Positions 9,965-25,046 of a stretch of 64,000 nt of DNA are shown in pieces. The notes below the pieces were generated by a model. It was not told the DNA's origin and searched no databases. It saw nothing but the letters and a program-made list of their open reading frames with translations. Both the position numbers and the translations under genes were made by a program. Source of the DNA: Polyporus tsugae. Its lineage: Eukaryota; Basidiomycota; Agaricomycetes; Polyporales; Polyporaceae. The DNA lies in NCBI GenBank assembly GCA_024305745.1, contig JAHRBS010000004.1:2046001-2110000 (forward strand), given 5' to 3'. Position 1 is the stretch's first letter; each line of letters opens with the position of its first letter.

Positions 9965-12900
9965 ATGCCTACCTGCAGGCGCAAACGCGTGCTCCTCACA
10001 GATCCCTCTCCTGCCCTCCTAGATGCCCTCAAGAATGACCCCAGCCGCGAAGTCTTCTACCTTGCCGAGACCGGCGAGATCTTCGACACTTACGAGTGCG
10101 CTTACCGTCCACCTCATCCCGCTTTGGTTCAACCATTGTAACCCACGTACCTCTCAGGGCCTATGTCGCACGGATGTCCTTCTACCGCCTCAAACACTTC
10201 CAATGCGAGGTTACCGGCAAGAGTAATCTCGACTACTTCCAGGCGTTGGAGAGTGAGCGACAAGAAGCCCGCACCATGCACTCCAGGTTCCCCGACCAGC
10301 TCAAGGCTGCTGTTCTCAAAGCGGTCCAGTGGCGTAAGTTGTCCACCCATGTGCTTTACGTGTCTCATTGACCAAAATACATCCCCTATTTTCCTAGAGG
10401 TTATGGGGCGCCTTGACCACCTCGTGGAGGCCGTGTATGATCGCTTCAAAGACCGGTACTATCCTGACGAGAGTAAGCTCTTCCTTTCTTCTCGGAGCTT
10501 CGCCCCTAGCAAGAACTTTTGTTTAACCACCTCTTCTCCAGAGGTATACATCGATATTAAAGGAGACAAGTGCGTCCTACATCGATGTGTTCGCGAACCA
10601 CACTGACCCCATCCGGCCCTGCAGGTACCTTGCTCGTGTCTGTCAAGTGTTCCCGCCCAAGGACTCTGCCTCTGCACCAAGTCCTGTCCCCGTTGCGTCA
10701 ACATCCACTGCTTCATCACCCCTCTCCGACGAGCCTCTACCAATCCACAAGGTTGCAGAAGACCTCAAAGTTTCCGTGAAGGACTCTATCGCCGCCGACG
10801 ACCCCACGAAGTATGTCTACCAGGTCCGAGTGCTCGAGGAGGAGAAGCAGCCAGGGTTCGGCAAGAATCATGAGAAGACCAAGGGCAAGGAGGCCATCCG
10901 CGGTCAGTGGAGCAACGCGCAGATGGATGTACAATGTGGCATCATGAGGTGCGTGGCTTTGTCCTCATGCTATGTTCGCACCTCTCATGCGGCAGGGCAC
11001 CCAGCCGCGACCGTCTCGCTTTCTCTAAGTCGATACTCCGCCGCTTCATCCGCGACTGTGTGGACCGGGATGCCGCCGTCGCCTCGCCATGGACTGTGAA
11101 GCCTGGTATTGCGGCACGGTATGGCGTGAACAGTGTCATGCCTGAGGATATCAGAGTTGGAGTAGAGACCATTAAAAAGGGTGAGATTGACAAGCGGAAG
11201 AAGGTGTGGGAGGACAAAGAGGGTCCTGCGCAGAAGAAGCGGAGACAGATGGCTGAAGAGAAAGGTGCGTTCGTAGCTGACCATGTCCCGTCTTTTCTAC
11301 GACAGAACGCCTCAGTACTCACCGTGCACGAATGCAGCCGAGAAGGAGAAGGCCATTGCTTTGGCGGTCGCGGAGCAGCGACAGCGGGAGGAGCAAGAAA
11401 GAGCCGAGCAACAGCAGAAAACTAAGGAGGAAACCGATCGCCTCGCGGCAGAAAAGAAGAAAAAGAAACCAGTTCGGTACCCGACAGAGGACTTGGATGT
11501 CACTTTAAACGACAAGGACAAGCGAGCCGGCATGAAGTCGAAGCGGCCGGTACCCAGCAAGCTCGCCATGCCGTTCGGAGAGGATCAATGTACCAACGCC
11601 ATGTTCCTCATGTCATGGAACTTCCTTGTCGTTTACGGGTACGTTCCAGTCATGTCATTGTTTACAGAAACTCATAGGGCCTATCGCGCGCAGTCAACCA
11701 ATACATTTGTCCTCGTTTACGATGGACGAGTTTGAGGGTGCTCTTCGCCACTCGGTCATCGAGCCCTATTGCCCACTGCTTGCCGAGATTCATTCGATGC
11801 TCATCTACAACCTGCGCACTGTGCCTTTCAACCGACATAGCGCCATCTTATCGCTTATGAACTGGAAGGAAGAGCAAGGCGACGACGAGATCCTTGGTGT
11901 CAACATCGAGCAACTTACCACCGCAATGGCTGACGTCGGGAACAACTGGGAGCGTGCACCCTTGCGCCATGCTGAGGGCCGAGAAGGCTGGGAGGAGTCA
12001 TTGGTAGGATGCCTCAAAGATGTGCGTACGTTCTATAGGCATGACGGTAACCGTCCCTTACCCGACCTTTCATTCTAGCATGCCAACCTTGAGAACTTCC
12101 CTCAGCTTCGCGAGATCCTTACCCGTCTCCTTTTTGCACCGGACTGTGCCCAAGACCCGTCATGCTCAACAGCCCCTTCGCCGGCTACTAGTCCAGCGCC
12201 GCTACGTCTCACCACCCCGACAGCGCCCGGTCAGTTATATCACAAGCTGCCGGTTAAGGACCGTGTCACGATCGTCAACTTCATGTGCACCCTCGCCGTG
12301 TCGAGCAAGGCGATTCATGCTCACATGGAGCTCTGCGAGGAACAGCTAACTGCGTTGCGGAAAGAGAAGATTGAGGTCAATCGCACGAAGAAGCAGTAGT
12401 ACGTCTTTTTCACACCACCAACCTATTCGCTGTCGCTGACATGCTGGTACTGTTCTGTAGCCTCGAAGAGATGTCGACCCTCCAGGGTGAGACCCAGGGC
12501 GAGAGTAACGGGAATAGCAACGGGAACGGGAAGTCCGAGGACGTCACGATGCAGGACTCGTCCGACCTCTCCGAGGTCCCAAACTCTGACAACGAGTCGG
12601 CCCCGCCGTCGAAGGCGGTCGCGGCACGACGCACAGCTGCAAAGGAGCGGGAGGCCGCCCGCGCGAAGGCGATCTCGCTCAAGGCGGCGATGGCAGAGCA
12701 CCGCCGGCTCGATGAGGAGGTGAACAAGCTCGAGCGGCGGCTCGAGGGCATCGAGCGCGAGTTCCGCAAGCTCTTGGGCTCGATCCGCGTGAAGCCGCTC
12801 GGCCGCGACCGGTTCTACAACCGTGTGTGGTGGTTCGACGGCATGGGCGCCGCGTCGCTCATTGGCAGCGGGGGCACGGTGCAGTACGGGACCGGCCGGA

Positions 12901-13344
12901 TCTTCGTGCAGGGCGCGAGCGAGTTCGACCGGGAGATCGTGGACCGGCGGGAGGAGAACGTGGACGAGCGGCGCAAGGTCGAGGAGGGCCCGGAGGGGAT
13001 GCTCGGCGCGAACGAGTGGGCGGTGTTCAACGACCTGGAGGAGGTGCAGGAGTTCGTCGCCTGGCTGAACCCGAAGGGCGTCCGCGAGCTGAACCTCAAG
13101 AACCAGTTCACGAAGTGGTGGAACCACGTCGCCCCGGGGATGCGGAGGCGTGCAGCGGTACGTTCATCCTTTTTTTTTTCTCGCTTCGACGACTCCTGAC
13201 TCGACGTTGTGGCGGCTTCAGGACCTCAACGCCAACGCCAAAATTCCTGAGGCCCGTCGAAGCACGCGCAAGCGCGGCGATGTGGAGCTCCTCCGCGAGC
13301 CTTACATGCAGTGGACGAACCGGAAGGCAGTCAACGGGTCCTGA
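9965..13344 (+). CDS. ITC1: ISWI-complex large subunit, ITC1/ACF1-like (WAC-DDT-WHIM)
   Basis: Model: join(9965..10095, 10158..10333, 10398..10472, 10542..10569, 10625..10948, 10996..11264, 11338..11638, 11694..12021, 12079..12398, 12461..13157, 13222..13344), 923 aa, phases consistent. The N-terminus matches the WAC region (REVFYLAETGEIFDTYE, then MSFYRLKHFQCEVTG). A long Lys/Glu coiled coil follows, then a DDT domain at about 415-470 (FLVVYGQPIHLSSFTMDEF). A C-terminal WHIM region starts near 745 (IRVKPLGRDRFYNRVWWFDG) and continues through LEEVQEFVAWLNPKGVRE. This architecture is that of yeast Itc1 and animal ACF1/WSTF. They bind the ISWI ATPase and guide nucleosome spacing in the nucleus. 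The exon at 12461-13157 is very GC-rich, which creates long antisense ORFs that are not genes. Confidence 0.93.
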
Positions 13345-13956
13345 AACGAGAACGCAATGTGTCCCATTACTGTATAATGGTTGTAATTATTCTCCGCCTC
13401 GTCCTCGACCATACCCCGATCATTCATTGCTCCCTTTTCCTCCTTTCCCATATTTTCCTCCCACCCGCTGCATTTGCTTGTCGTTAGCCCAGCGCATACG
13501 CACCCGACGTCAGAATCCCCTCTCGCAGCCCACGATCCCAATACACTGGCTCCGGCATAGGTCATGTCTATCCACTAATAAGCGGACGAAGCCCTTGCCC
13601 CATCGCATGCAATCCATAGAATCTATATACATCATGTAGCCTGGTCGCGTCCACGCACAATCGCAACCGTCTTTCTCGCCTGCTCGTCCCCTCATCATAC
13701 TTCCCTCTCGCGTGCGCGGGATGTATGCAGTCTCTAGATCGTGGACATTGCATAGAAGTGGACTAATCATTACAAGGCTCGCTACAGTACCATCCAAGAA
13801 TCATCGTCCGCTCCCTGAGACGTGCGAGTGTCCGAAGCCGTATTGAAGTCACAACTATGTACGAAGGTACCTGCCTCCTCTCACTAAAATACTCATATAA
13901 ATCGGCATCGGTATAGAACAATCCACTCATCTAGCAAGCTTTTTCTAGCTCGGTTT
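13345..13956. other. intergenic between convergent genes
   Basis: This separates the 3' ends of the ITC1-like gene and the lipase gene. It is AT-richer than the flanking exons and most likely holds both 3' UTRs. No gene seen. Confidence 0.6.
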
Positions 13957-15481
13957 TCAACTGTCGTAGCCGGAGAGGGTATCCGCAGGAGTATTGTACC
14001 CGTCCGTCACCTCGTTCGGCACTGCGCCCCCGTCGAACCCGTTCGTCATCTTGGCGGCCTCCACGAGTCGCTCCGGCCGGACGGCGTGCTCCCTGAGTGC
14101 GCTGACGACGTGCGGGATGACGTCCTTGTGGATGTTCTCGCCCCAGATCACGTCGAGGTGCTCGTACCCCGGCAGTGCGCGCGCCCGCGTGTTGCGCTTG
14201 GGCAGCTCGTGGAGCATGGCACGGATGTCGACGAGTGAGTCGCAGTCGCCGTAGAGGAGGACGATGGGGCTAACGATGTTGCGCGTCGGGAAGCGGGCGG
14301 GGGCGTAGGCGGTCACGCCCGAGGGGCGGGGCACGCGGCGGATGAGCATGAAGCGCTGGACGTCGTCGTCGTACATCTGGAACTTGGCGTTTCGCATGAT
14401 CTGGAACCAGTGCACGACGGACTTGACGGACGCAGAGGAGTAGAGGTGCGGGTAGGCGGCGAGGCGCTGGAGGGGGGAGATGTTGTGGGAGTGCCAGTTG
14501 AAGAGCCAGCGGAGGGAGGAGGTGATCACGGCGGAGAAGACGGGCGGGTAGAGGAGGGACTGCCAGGCGGGGACGGAGGACATGATAGATTTGCGGCCGA
14601 AGATGAGGAAGACGAGCGTCGGCCTGGGTGTGGTGCGTTGTTAGGAGGGAACAAGCAGGGGAAAAGAATACGTACGAGGCTTTCATGAGACTGTCCACGA
14701 CGGAGGCAGCAAGCCCGTCCGGCTTCATGGCAGGGGCGAGCGCGATGAAGACGTTGATCTTTTCATTTAACGGGGGATGTATGGAGAGTGCAGCGAAGGC
14801 CTGAGCGGTACCTTGGCTGAAGCCGACATAGCTCAAGCTAGGCTCCTTTGTGACTTGTAGAATATACTCTATGGAGTCGGGAATGTCGTGCCAGGCGAAA
14901 TCGTCGATGCTGTAGTCCCAGAATCTGGTCGAGTTTGGGTTGTGGTGAATGGATTTCTTGGAGTACTTGTTGCCGCGGTTGTTACCCATCCAAACGTCGA
15001 AGCCGAGCTCGACGAGAGTGAAGGCGAGAGAGCGTTCGGGGGTTGTGAGGCATATCCAGACCTCGGAGTTCATGAGAAGGCCATGGTGGAGGTAGACGAC
15101 GGGCTTGCGGGTGGATGATCCGACATGTTCCCTGTCTTCTGTCTTCTTTGCAGGGAGGCGGTGTAGACCGAGGAGGTAACCGTCCTTTGTAAGGACGACG
15201 TGCTCTTCGTACTCGTAGCCGAAGATCTCGCAAAGCTTCTGAAAATCCTCTGCGCGGCGGATGCGCTCAGCGAGACGCTGCTCGTCAGACTTGGGGATGG
15301 GTGGGCCGACGACGAGATGGAAAATGGTGCGAGAGCGGTCGTAGAACCATTCGATGACGGACTTTGGGAGGAAGGAGATGATGAAAGTGAGGACGGTCTC
15401 GAGAGCAACGAAGACGCCGCCGAAGACGAGGGCAGTATAGTCTCTTGTCGTTAGACGACCGAGGAACGGTAATCGCGGCAT
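13957..15481 (-). CDS. TGL1-type alpha/beta-hydrolase lipase (sterol-ester hydrolase-like)
   Basis: Model: complement(join(13957..14623, 14676..15481)), 490 aa. The N-terminus carries a hydrophobic segment (ALVFGGVFVALETVLTFIIS, about 16-35), likely a membrane anchor. Then come the abhydro-lipase region (FGYEYEEHVVLTKDGYLLG), the oxyanion-type YLHHGLLMNSE, the GNNRGNKYS block and the nucleophile elbow GFSQG (Ser222). The acid GDCDSLVD and the His in YEHLD complete the triad. This order matches yeast Tgl1/Yeh lipases, which hydrolyse steryl esters at lipid droplets or the plasma membrane; the exact substrate is inference. The frame is open further upstream to an ATG at 15754, but that extension is not lipase-like, so the ATG at 15481, directly before the hydrophobic anchor, was chosen. 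Confidence 0.9.
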
Positions 15482-16047
15482 TGTCGTCCGGAGGCCAAGA
15501 TGTGCAGATGGATATGGATGGAGAGAGAGAAAGGATGAGGCGGTCGACGGATGAGAGGGAGCGCTGTGGCGGAGGTCGACGGACAAGACGCGTGTGATTC
15601 CCTGGCGGACACGGCCCGACTTCTTGACCCTGCACTCCGAGTCGACGCTATGCCACTGTCCAGATGTCCACAGTATCCATCTCCTGCAACCCCACTGTAG
15701 CCGAGTACCCCGCGGGCTAAACGACCAATGCAGGCATTCGCCTTCACCTGGCAATGTCGGAAAGCTAGTGGGATGTGTACGACAGCAGCGTGGAGGCGAG
15801 AAGGCGGACAGAGTGGAAAGGAACTTACTCTAATCCCGGATCTCGTCGAATGCAGTCGCTCAACCGCCATCATTGTACTGATCTTCCTCTCGGACCTTGG
15901 CCTTGGCCGCTTCTCTAATTGCTCCAGTTTACAAAAGTACCGGTCTCGTCCCTCCTGGCAGCCTTCAGTCTCATCACCCTCTCCCTTTTCTTTCTCCTCC
16001 ACACTCCTCTCCCTCCTCACGATTTCACGGCCGTTTCACGCACACTC
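15482..16047. other. divergent promoter region
   Basis: This lies between the lipase start (minus) and the amino acid transporter start (plus). It has CT-rich runs on the plus strand close to 16048. No gene seen. Confidence 0.5.
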
Positions 16048-18303
16048 ATGACCTCCATACCAGCCGCGATCATCTCGGGCTCCTACCAGTCCGCAAGTAA
16101 CGTTAGAGACGCTTGGGTCTCCTGTACGTGAAAATTATTTTCCGTGTTCCGGATCCTAACCCTCTTTTTTCTCGCTCCAAACAGACCGTCGCACTCAGAC
16201 CCATCATTCTGACTTCGTCTCTGGCTCTCGCTCCTGTTCCCCAGCACGTAGCGGTGTTCTCCACGATCCCGAGGCTGCCTACCCCGACGAGGATGATTTC
16301 GAGCAAGAATGGCAATCCCGACTTTCACGCGAGCAATCAAGACGCCGTGCTTTGGCCGACGATGCTATCCTCCAAAACGTAGAGTGGGATGACGACTTGT
16401 CTCCCGAACCCAGCCCCCAGCCTCGCCGCTATCACTTTAGACCCGACATACCGCGCCATATCCTTCCGCTCGACAGCGACGACGACGACCGAGATGTCAT
16501 CACCCCTCGTGCCGACTTCGACCCAACCGAACACACCCCGCTTCTCGTCCGACCTCCATCTCGTATCTCGCTTGGTCGTCCAGCCGTTGACGATCCACAA
16601 CACCTCACAATTCCGTATGCTGCTCTACAGCACAAAATTTCATTGACCAGTGTATTGTCAAGCACGTCCAACGAGGTGAAATACCAGTATGGCGGCCAGA
16701 GCACATTCTCCCAAACCGTACGTACCGCTGTCCGTCATGCATGTCCATCGTTTTGGGGCCCATTTAACATTTTTGTAGCTTATCAACGCCGTTGGAGTAC
16801 TCCTCGGTATCGGTCTGCTCTCCCAGCCTTTCGCATTTGCCTGCGCGGGTTGGATCTTGGGGACCATCCTTATCGTTGGTTATGGCATCGTATCCTGTTA
16901 CACGTCAGTCCACATATCTCACCCATATGGCATTACGCTGACTACGCCAATAGCGCCAAGATCCTTGCCCGTATAGTCCTCGAAAATCCTCATATACGTT
17001 CTTATGCCGACATTGGTCGCAACGTTTTCGGCCCGCGCTCCGTGCCTGTCATTAGCTTGCTCTTCGGTTTGGAGTTATTCACAGTATCGTACGTACACTT
17101 TATACGATGGCTAGTTGGCACGAACTGACTGTCTTGGTAGTGTCGCCCTTGTTACTCTCTACGGAGATTCCCTTCACACTGTGATACCCACGTATTCGTC
17201 AGATACCTTTAAAATTCTTGGGCTTGCAATGTGGGGTTTCTTCGTATCTTCGATTTGCTCTTGAACTAATTGGTCATCGCCTTGCAGACTCATACCTGCT
17301 GTGCTCATGCCGCTTTCTCTGCTCTCGTTCGCATCTATCGTCGGGATTTTCTCCCTCATGGCCGTCATCGGCATCATCGTTTTCGACGGTTTCACCAAGG
17401 TTGACAGCCCTGGCAGTTTATGGAGCCCCGCCGCTACAAGCCTGGGCATCGACAACTACCGCGAGCTGGGTATAGCCTTCGGTCTCTTCATGGCAGGAGT
17501 ACGCACCGTCCCCTCCTCTGTCCCCACACGCTTCGTTCTGACCGCCTTTCCTTTTGGCAGTTTGCAGGCCACGCCGTGATTCCAACCCTGGCTAGGGACA
17601 TGGCCGACCCCTCGCGGTTTGACGAGATGATCAATTGGGCCTTCATCATCGCGACTAGCATTTACGTATTGCTAGGCATTGTGGGATATCTCATGTTTGG
17701 TAACGCTGTCAGCGATGAGGTGAGCTCCATCGTTGCTCTGTCCTAGCAACCTCTTCTGAAACGTCTTTACAGTTCAGTTTGGACCTTATGAAATACAATG
17801 TCCACCCTGCACTGAACAGCATTGCGCTTTGGGGTCTCGTCATCACCCCGCTATCCAAGTATGCCCTGACAGCTAGACCAGTACGTGACCTCCTCCCACA
17901 TCCACCGTGACCAACCATCTGACCACCGATCCTGTAGCTCAACATCACCATCGAGATCCTCCTCGGCATCGACGGCGCCTTCGAGGTCGCAGCAGGCGTA
18001 ACCCGCACGGCCTCGCAGCGGGTCAAGGCGGTCCTCGTCGCCATTGAACGAATCGCCCTCGCCCTCGCCGCCGTCTCCGTCTCCATCCTCGTGCCCGAGT
18101 TCGCGTCCGTCATGGCGGTCCTCGGCTCGACGTTCTCGTTCCTCATGTGCGTCATCGGCCCGCTCTGCGCAAAGATCACGCTCAACGGCGGGATCCGCAA
18201 GTGCGAGTGGACGGACGCCGCGCTGCTGGCCGTGACCGCGGCCATGGCGGTCTGGGGCTCGATCTGCGCGTTCGAGAGCGCCACCACCGGCGAGGGCGTA
18301 TAG
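16048..18303 (+). CDS. AVT-type vacuolar amino acid transporter (AAAP family)
   Basis: Model: join(16048..16123, 16185..16717, 16779..16903, 16954..17088, 17141..17230, 17288..17498, 17561..17719, 17773..17880, 17938..18303), 600 aa. A hydrophilic, acidic N-terminus of about 205 residues (EHTPLLVRPPSR) precedes the transporter core. The core opens with LINAVGVLLGIGLLSQPFAF, the first transmembrane helix of AVT3/AVT4-like proteins. Later blocks include SYADIGRNVFGP, LIPAVLMPLSLLSF, GFAGHAVIPTLARDMA and LNITIEILLGIDG; about 11 helices are expected. Yeast relatives export amino acids from the vacuole; direction here is inferred. The donor of intron 5 (GTGGGG, 17231) is weak but is the only one that joins the helices in frame. 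Intron 6 could also splice to the next AG at 17566. Confidence 0.9.
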
Positions 18304-18687
18304 GTCGGACGAACCCTGTCTATTAGAAGGGTAATCCCATCATCCCTTGTTCGGGTTACAAAATTTTCCGCGCGACACACATTTCGTTTTTCGGTTCCCC
18401 GCGATGTATCCCTTTTGTGTTACATGTACATTGGAACGATCTGTTACGACACCTAGACGCACCTGACTTATGGATCTTTATGTGGTAGCATAGACGTCTC
18501 ACACCGCCCCTGGCAATGTACCTCGAAGCCTGTACTTAGAATTGTATCGGCAGATTCTCCGACCCATAGAGTTTTCTTTTTCTCGTTTCGCTTCATCCAA
18601 ATCCAAAGGATGGAATGTTCCTCGCGATGTATCATACCAGGCTGAACCATGATGGGAAGGGACCGATGTCATACAACAACAGCACGA
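18304..18687. other. short intergenic region
   Basis: The 3' ends of the transporter (plus) and eIF3k (minus) converge here. Nothing beyond likely 3' UTRs is visible. Confidence 0.6.
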
Positions 18688-19760
18688 CTAGTTTACAGCA
18701 GGTACAGCAGCGGGTAGCGAAGTCTGAGCAGCGTGCGCGATAACTTTTGTTAGTTCTGTCAGAATGACCATGCGTCAGCGATCTAAACGAGAAGACAAGG
18801 GGGAGCGTGACGTACGGGGCAGCTGGATGTTTTCTTGGACGACCGTCGACTCGATCTGGTTGTCTGGGTTCGGCGGGATGCTGACCACCCCCGAGTCGCT
18901 GGTCGTCCAGCCGAGCTTCTCGACGTATGCGCTCAGGTCTGCCCCTAGATGGTATTCAATTGAGTGAGCCATTGAACAAGTGCCCTTCAGATACCCCACA
19001 CGGACGGACGGACGGACGAACCTGACAGATCGAGATACGTCCCAAGCCGCTCGCTCCCGATGCTCGAGAACGCGGCCTTGACGGCGCGGACGGCGACCTC
19101 CCGGACGGCGTCTTCGAAGCCGACGCACTCGACGGTGTAGTTGTCGCGGAGGCTCTCGACCTCGGGCGAGCGGTAGAGCGTCCAGAATGCGGGGAAGCGG
19201 CACTGCTGGAGGAGGCTGTGGAGCGCGGTGAGAATGGGGAGGAGCGTCGGGAGCGGGTCGGGCTCGTCCTGGCTCGCGGCGGAGGCGGGGCGGTCGTCGA
19301 GGAGGGAGATGCAGAGGCTGAAGTCGGGGAAGGGGGCGGAGGTGAGCGCTTTGATGAGGATGTTGATCACGACGTCGGGGTTGTAGAGGTCCGGGTTGAA
19401 CTGGTACCTGCGGGGAGGGTGCGTCGGTCAGCGTGCGTTCAATACAATTTGTTATGGGGAGAGGGTGCGCGGTTGTACGGGGTTGTACGGGTGAGGACAG
19501 GACGGTCTGAAGTACGCACAACTTTAGGATGGCAAGGTTCGCGAGGCAGTCGTACTCCTCACTCCGAATTTGATGATACAGGTAGTCCTCGAGTATGCTG
19601 ACATTCGAAGGGTTGTAACGATCTGGTTCGAGGCGATCCCATGTCAATATCAATATCAAGCAAGTAGGAGGACGTTGTTTGGCGTACCGACACCGGAGAC
19701 GAGAGTCTCGATCAGAGGGGGACGAGTGGGAGGGGATGACCAGTTCACCGCGGAAGCCAT
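18688..19760 (-). CDS. eIF3k: translation initiation factor eIF3 subunit k
   Basis: Model: complement(join(18688..18743, 18816..18944, 19022..19407, 19520..19622, 19688..19760)), 248 aa, close to the usual eIF3k length. The N-terminus reads IETLVSGVDRYNPSNVSILE followed by YDCLANLAILKLYQFNP, typical of eIF3k. The middle carries the helical repeat (PLPTLLPILTALHSLLQQCRF, FWTLYRSPEVESL). The C-terminus holds the winged-helix part (LSAYVEKLGWTTSD) and ends VQENIQLPLIAHAAQTS. The protein is a non-core subunit of the cytosolic eIF3 complex. Its gene is head-to-head with the WDR5/Swd3 gene, with 219 nt between start codons. Confidence 0.93.
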
Positions 19761-19979
19761 CGTTAGAATGAAAAACAAGCCGAATCTTGGGCAAGATATG
19801 GTACAGAAGATGGATAGAAAGCCCGGAGTGGTCGAAGTAGTCGAAGTGGTATGTATGCGAGCAGCGAGACTCAGAGGGATCGCACAAGCGCTCACAAAAT
19901 CTCTTCGCTTGAGACGGGCCGCGCGACGCGCCTCGCCTCGCCTCGCCTGTGGCGCAATCCACTTCTCCCTCATACCTCG
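19761..19979. promoter_or_regulatory. shared divergent promoter, eIF3k / WDR5-like
   Basis: The two start codons, 19760 on minus and 19980 on plus, are 219 nt apart with no other gene between them. The segment therefore must hold both core promoters. A short repeat of cctcg/cctcgcctcg occurs at about 19930-19950. No TATA box is evident on either strand. Confidence 0.6.
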
Positions 19980-23565
<3,586 letters not shown>

Positions 23566-23744
23566 GGGTATCGTCGTCGGTCGTTGTGACGTTCGTGTGT
23601 TGTACTTGTATTAGAGCATCTAGTCATCGCATCATATCGCTTCGTTGTATCCAGTGTCCACCATTTTGAGGCTGCGTGTGTGATGAATTGCAGGCTGAGT
23701 GCATAGGATGGCCCAAAAAGCTAGCTGGTACAATACATATGTGG

Positions 23745-24837
23745 TCAATCTACAGACTCTCCAGCATGATCCCGTCCCGTGCTTGGGTTGGAACCTCCGT
23801 GTTTCCTCCGCCTTTTTCTCTTATGACCTAAGCCTTCTGCTGTCGATGTAGGGCTCCCGTCTTGATCATCGTCCTGCCGTCTACGCTTCTCGCCAGCCTG
23901 CGCTTTAGGGTCACGAAGTTCATTCTTGGCTGGGGAGGCATTCACTTGAGGCTTTGGTTTCTTCCTTTTCACGCTGAGAGGATTGGGGCCCTTCGGACCC
24001 TTCTTATTGCGAGGCGGTTCCATGGGGGTAGGGGTCGCGGCAGCGAGCTTCACCGCTTCCGACTCGGTGGGACGCAGAGCCTTCTGTTCTTCCTGCAGTG
24101 GTGGGTGTCAAGTCAGCCACGGGTAGCGTGCAGGAGGTGCGGACATACGAGAGCTTTCGCACGGAGTGTAGCATCGCTAGGCGGCTCGAGGATCATCACG
24201 GAGCGGTTTATGTGGACGATAGGGACAGCGGGGATGGCGCGCAGCTGCTGTCGCAGCCCTGGCGATTGTGTCGCGAGAACGTAGCGATGCTTGTTGGTCC
24301 CGCCTGCGCCCACCACACCCAACAGCGGTCAGCGTTCTGGTAGTACGCTAGACCCCGCATTCGGAGAGGCACTCACCTACGACGCTGGACAAGCATTCGT
24401 CGCCGGGTATTGGCTGCCTGTGGTTGCACCTCCGCCGTTCGAACGTCTTCGCGAGATCCACGGCGGGCTTGTGGTCCTTTTCCTGGTCGTAGAGTTCCTG
24501 GACACTGCATTGGGTGATCACTGAAGACCGGCTTCGCCGGGTGCACGTCAGTGTTCTGTCGCAGGCACCCGGGGAGGGGAGGGGAGGGGGACTCACAGGG
24601 CTTGACGGTGCCCTGCAGCACAGAGCCGAGCTGCTTCACGAGCTCGATTTTGTGCGTCATGGCCTCTTTGCACATGTGCGAGTCAACTAGACGGAGAGAA
24701 AGGCGAGGGTGAATATGGTGAAAAGTTGCGCGCGCGAATATGTACGCACCGAGGACTTGGTAGGGTTGGCGGAAGCCAAAGGACATGGAGTAGAGGGACA
24801 TGAGCTTGCGATACGCCTTTGCTCGCTTTTGTCGCAT
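23745..24837 (-). CDS. UTP23: rRNA-processing protein UTP23 (PIN-like, small-subunit processome)
   Basis: Model: complement(join(23745..24092, 24149..24303, 24377..24520, 24597..24686, 24750..24837)), 274 aa. The N-terminus MRQKRAKAYRKLMSLYSMSFGFRQPYQVL is split here as MRQKRAKAYRKLM and FGFRQPYQVL. It is followed by VDSHMCKEA, LITQCSVQELYDQ, then AKTFERRRCNH and HRYVLATQSPGLRQQLR. These are the conserved PIN-domain blocks of Utp23. The Cys of ITQC and the Cys-His of RRCNH fit its zinc site. The C-terminus is a long Lys/Arg-rich tail. Utp23 acts in the nucleolus in 18S rRNA maturation and snR30 release. A run of 14 G (C on this strand) sits just upstream of the ATG. The gene is head-to-head with EMC7. 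Confidence 0.92.
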
Positions 24838-25046
24838 GTTGGGCGGACGGATGGGAAGGGGGGGGGGGGGGTATGAACGTCTAGAGGGATGTGGTACGCG
24901 CAACCGTGACTCAAGAAGTATTGCAACGAGCGCAGACCAAAGGAGCGAGGAGATTTGCCATTGGCGCCGGCCCGCCACCAGCCTGACCTTCGCGTCCGCA
25001 TCCGAAATTCGAGTTGCACCCCATACTCCACCTCCACCACCCCGTC
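24838..25046. promoter_or_regulatory. shared divergent promoter, UTP23 / EMC7
   Basis: Only 209 nt separate the start codons at 24837 (minus) and 25047 (plus). It contains a homopolymer of 14 G at 24858-24871 and a CT/CA-rich segment next to the EMC7 start. No TATA box is evident. Confidence 0.55.
24858..24871. repeat. G14 homopolymer
   Basis: Fourteen consecutive G on the plus strand, in the 5' UTR or promoter of UTP23. The exact length may vary or be misread in sequencing. Confidence 0.9.

Noticed and set aside
12423..13127. 234-aa minus-strand ORF
   Set aside because: It lies antisense to the GC-rich exon of the ITC1-like gene and mirrors its codon bias; no independent protein features.
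15482..15754. N-terminal extension of the lipase to an ATG at 15754
   Set aside because: Composition is not lipase-like, and the ATG at 15481 directly precedes the hydrophobic anchor.
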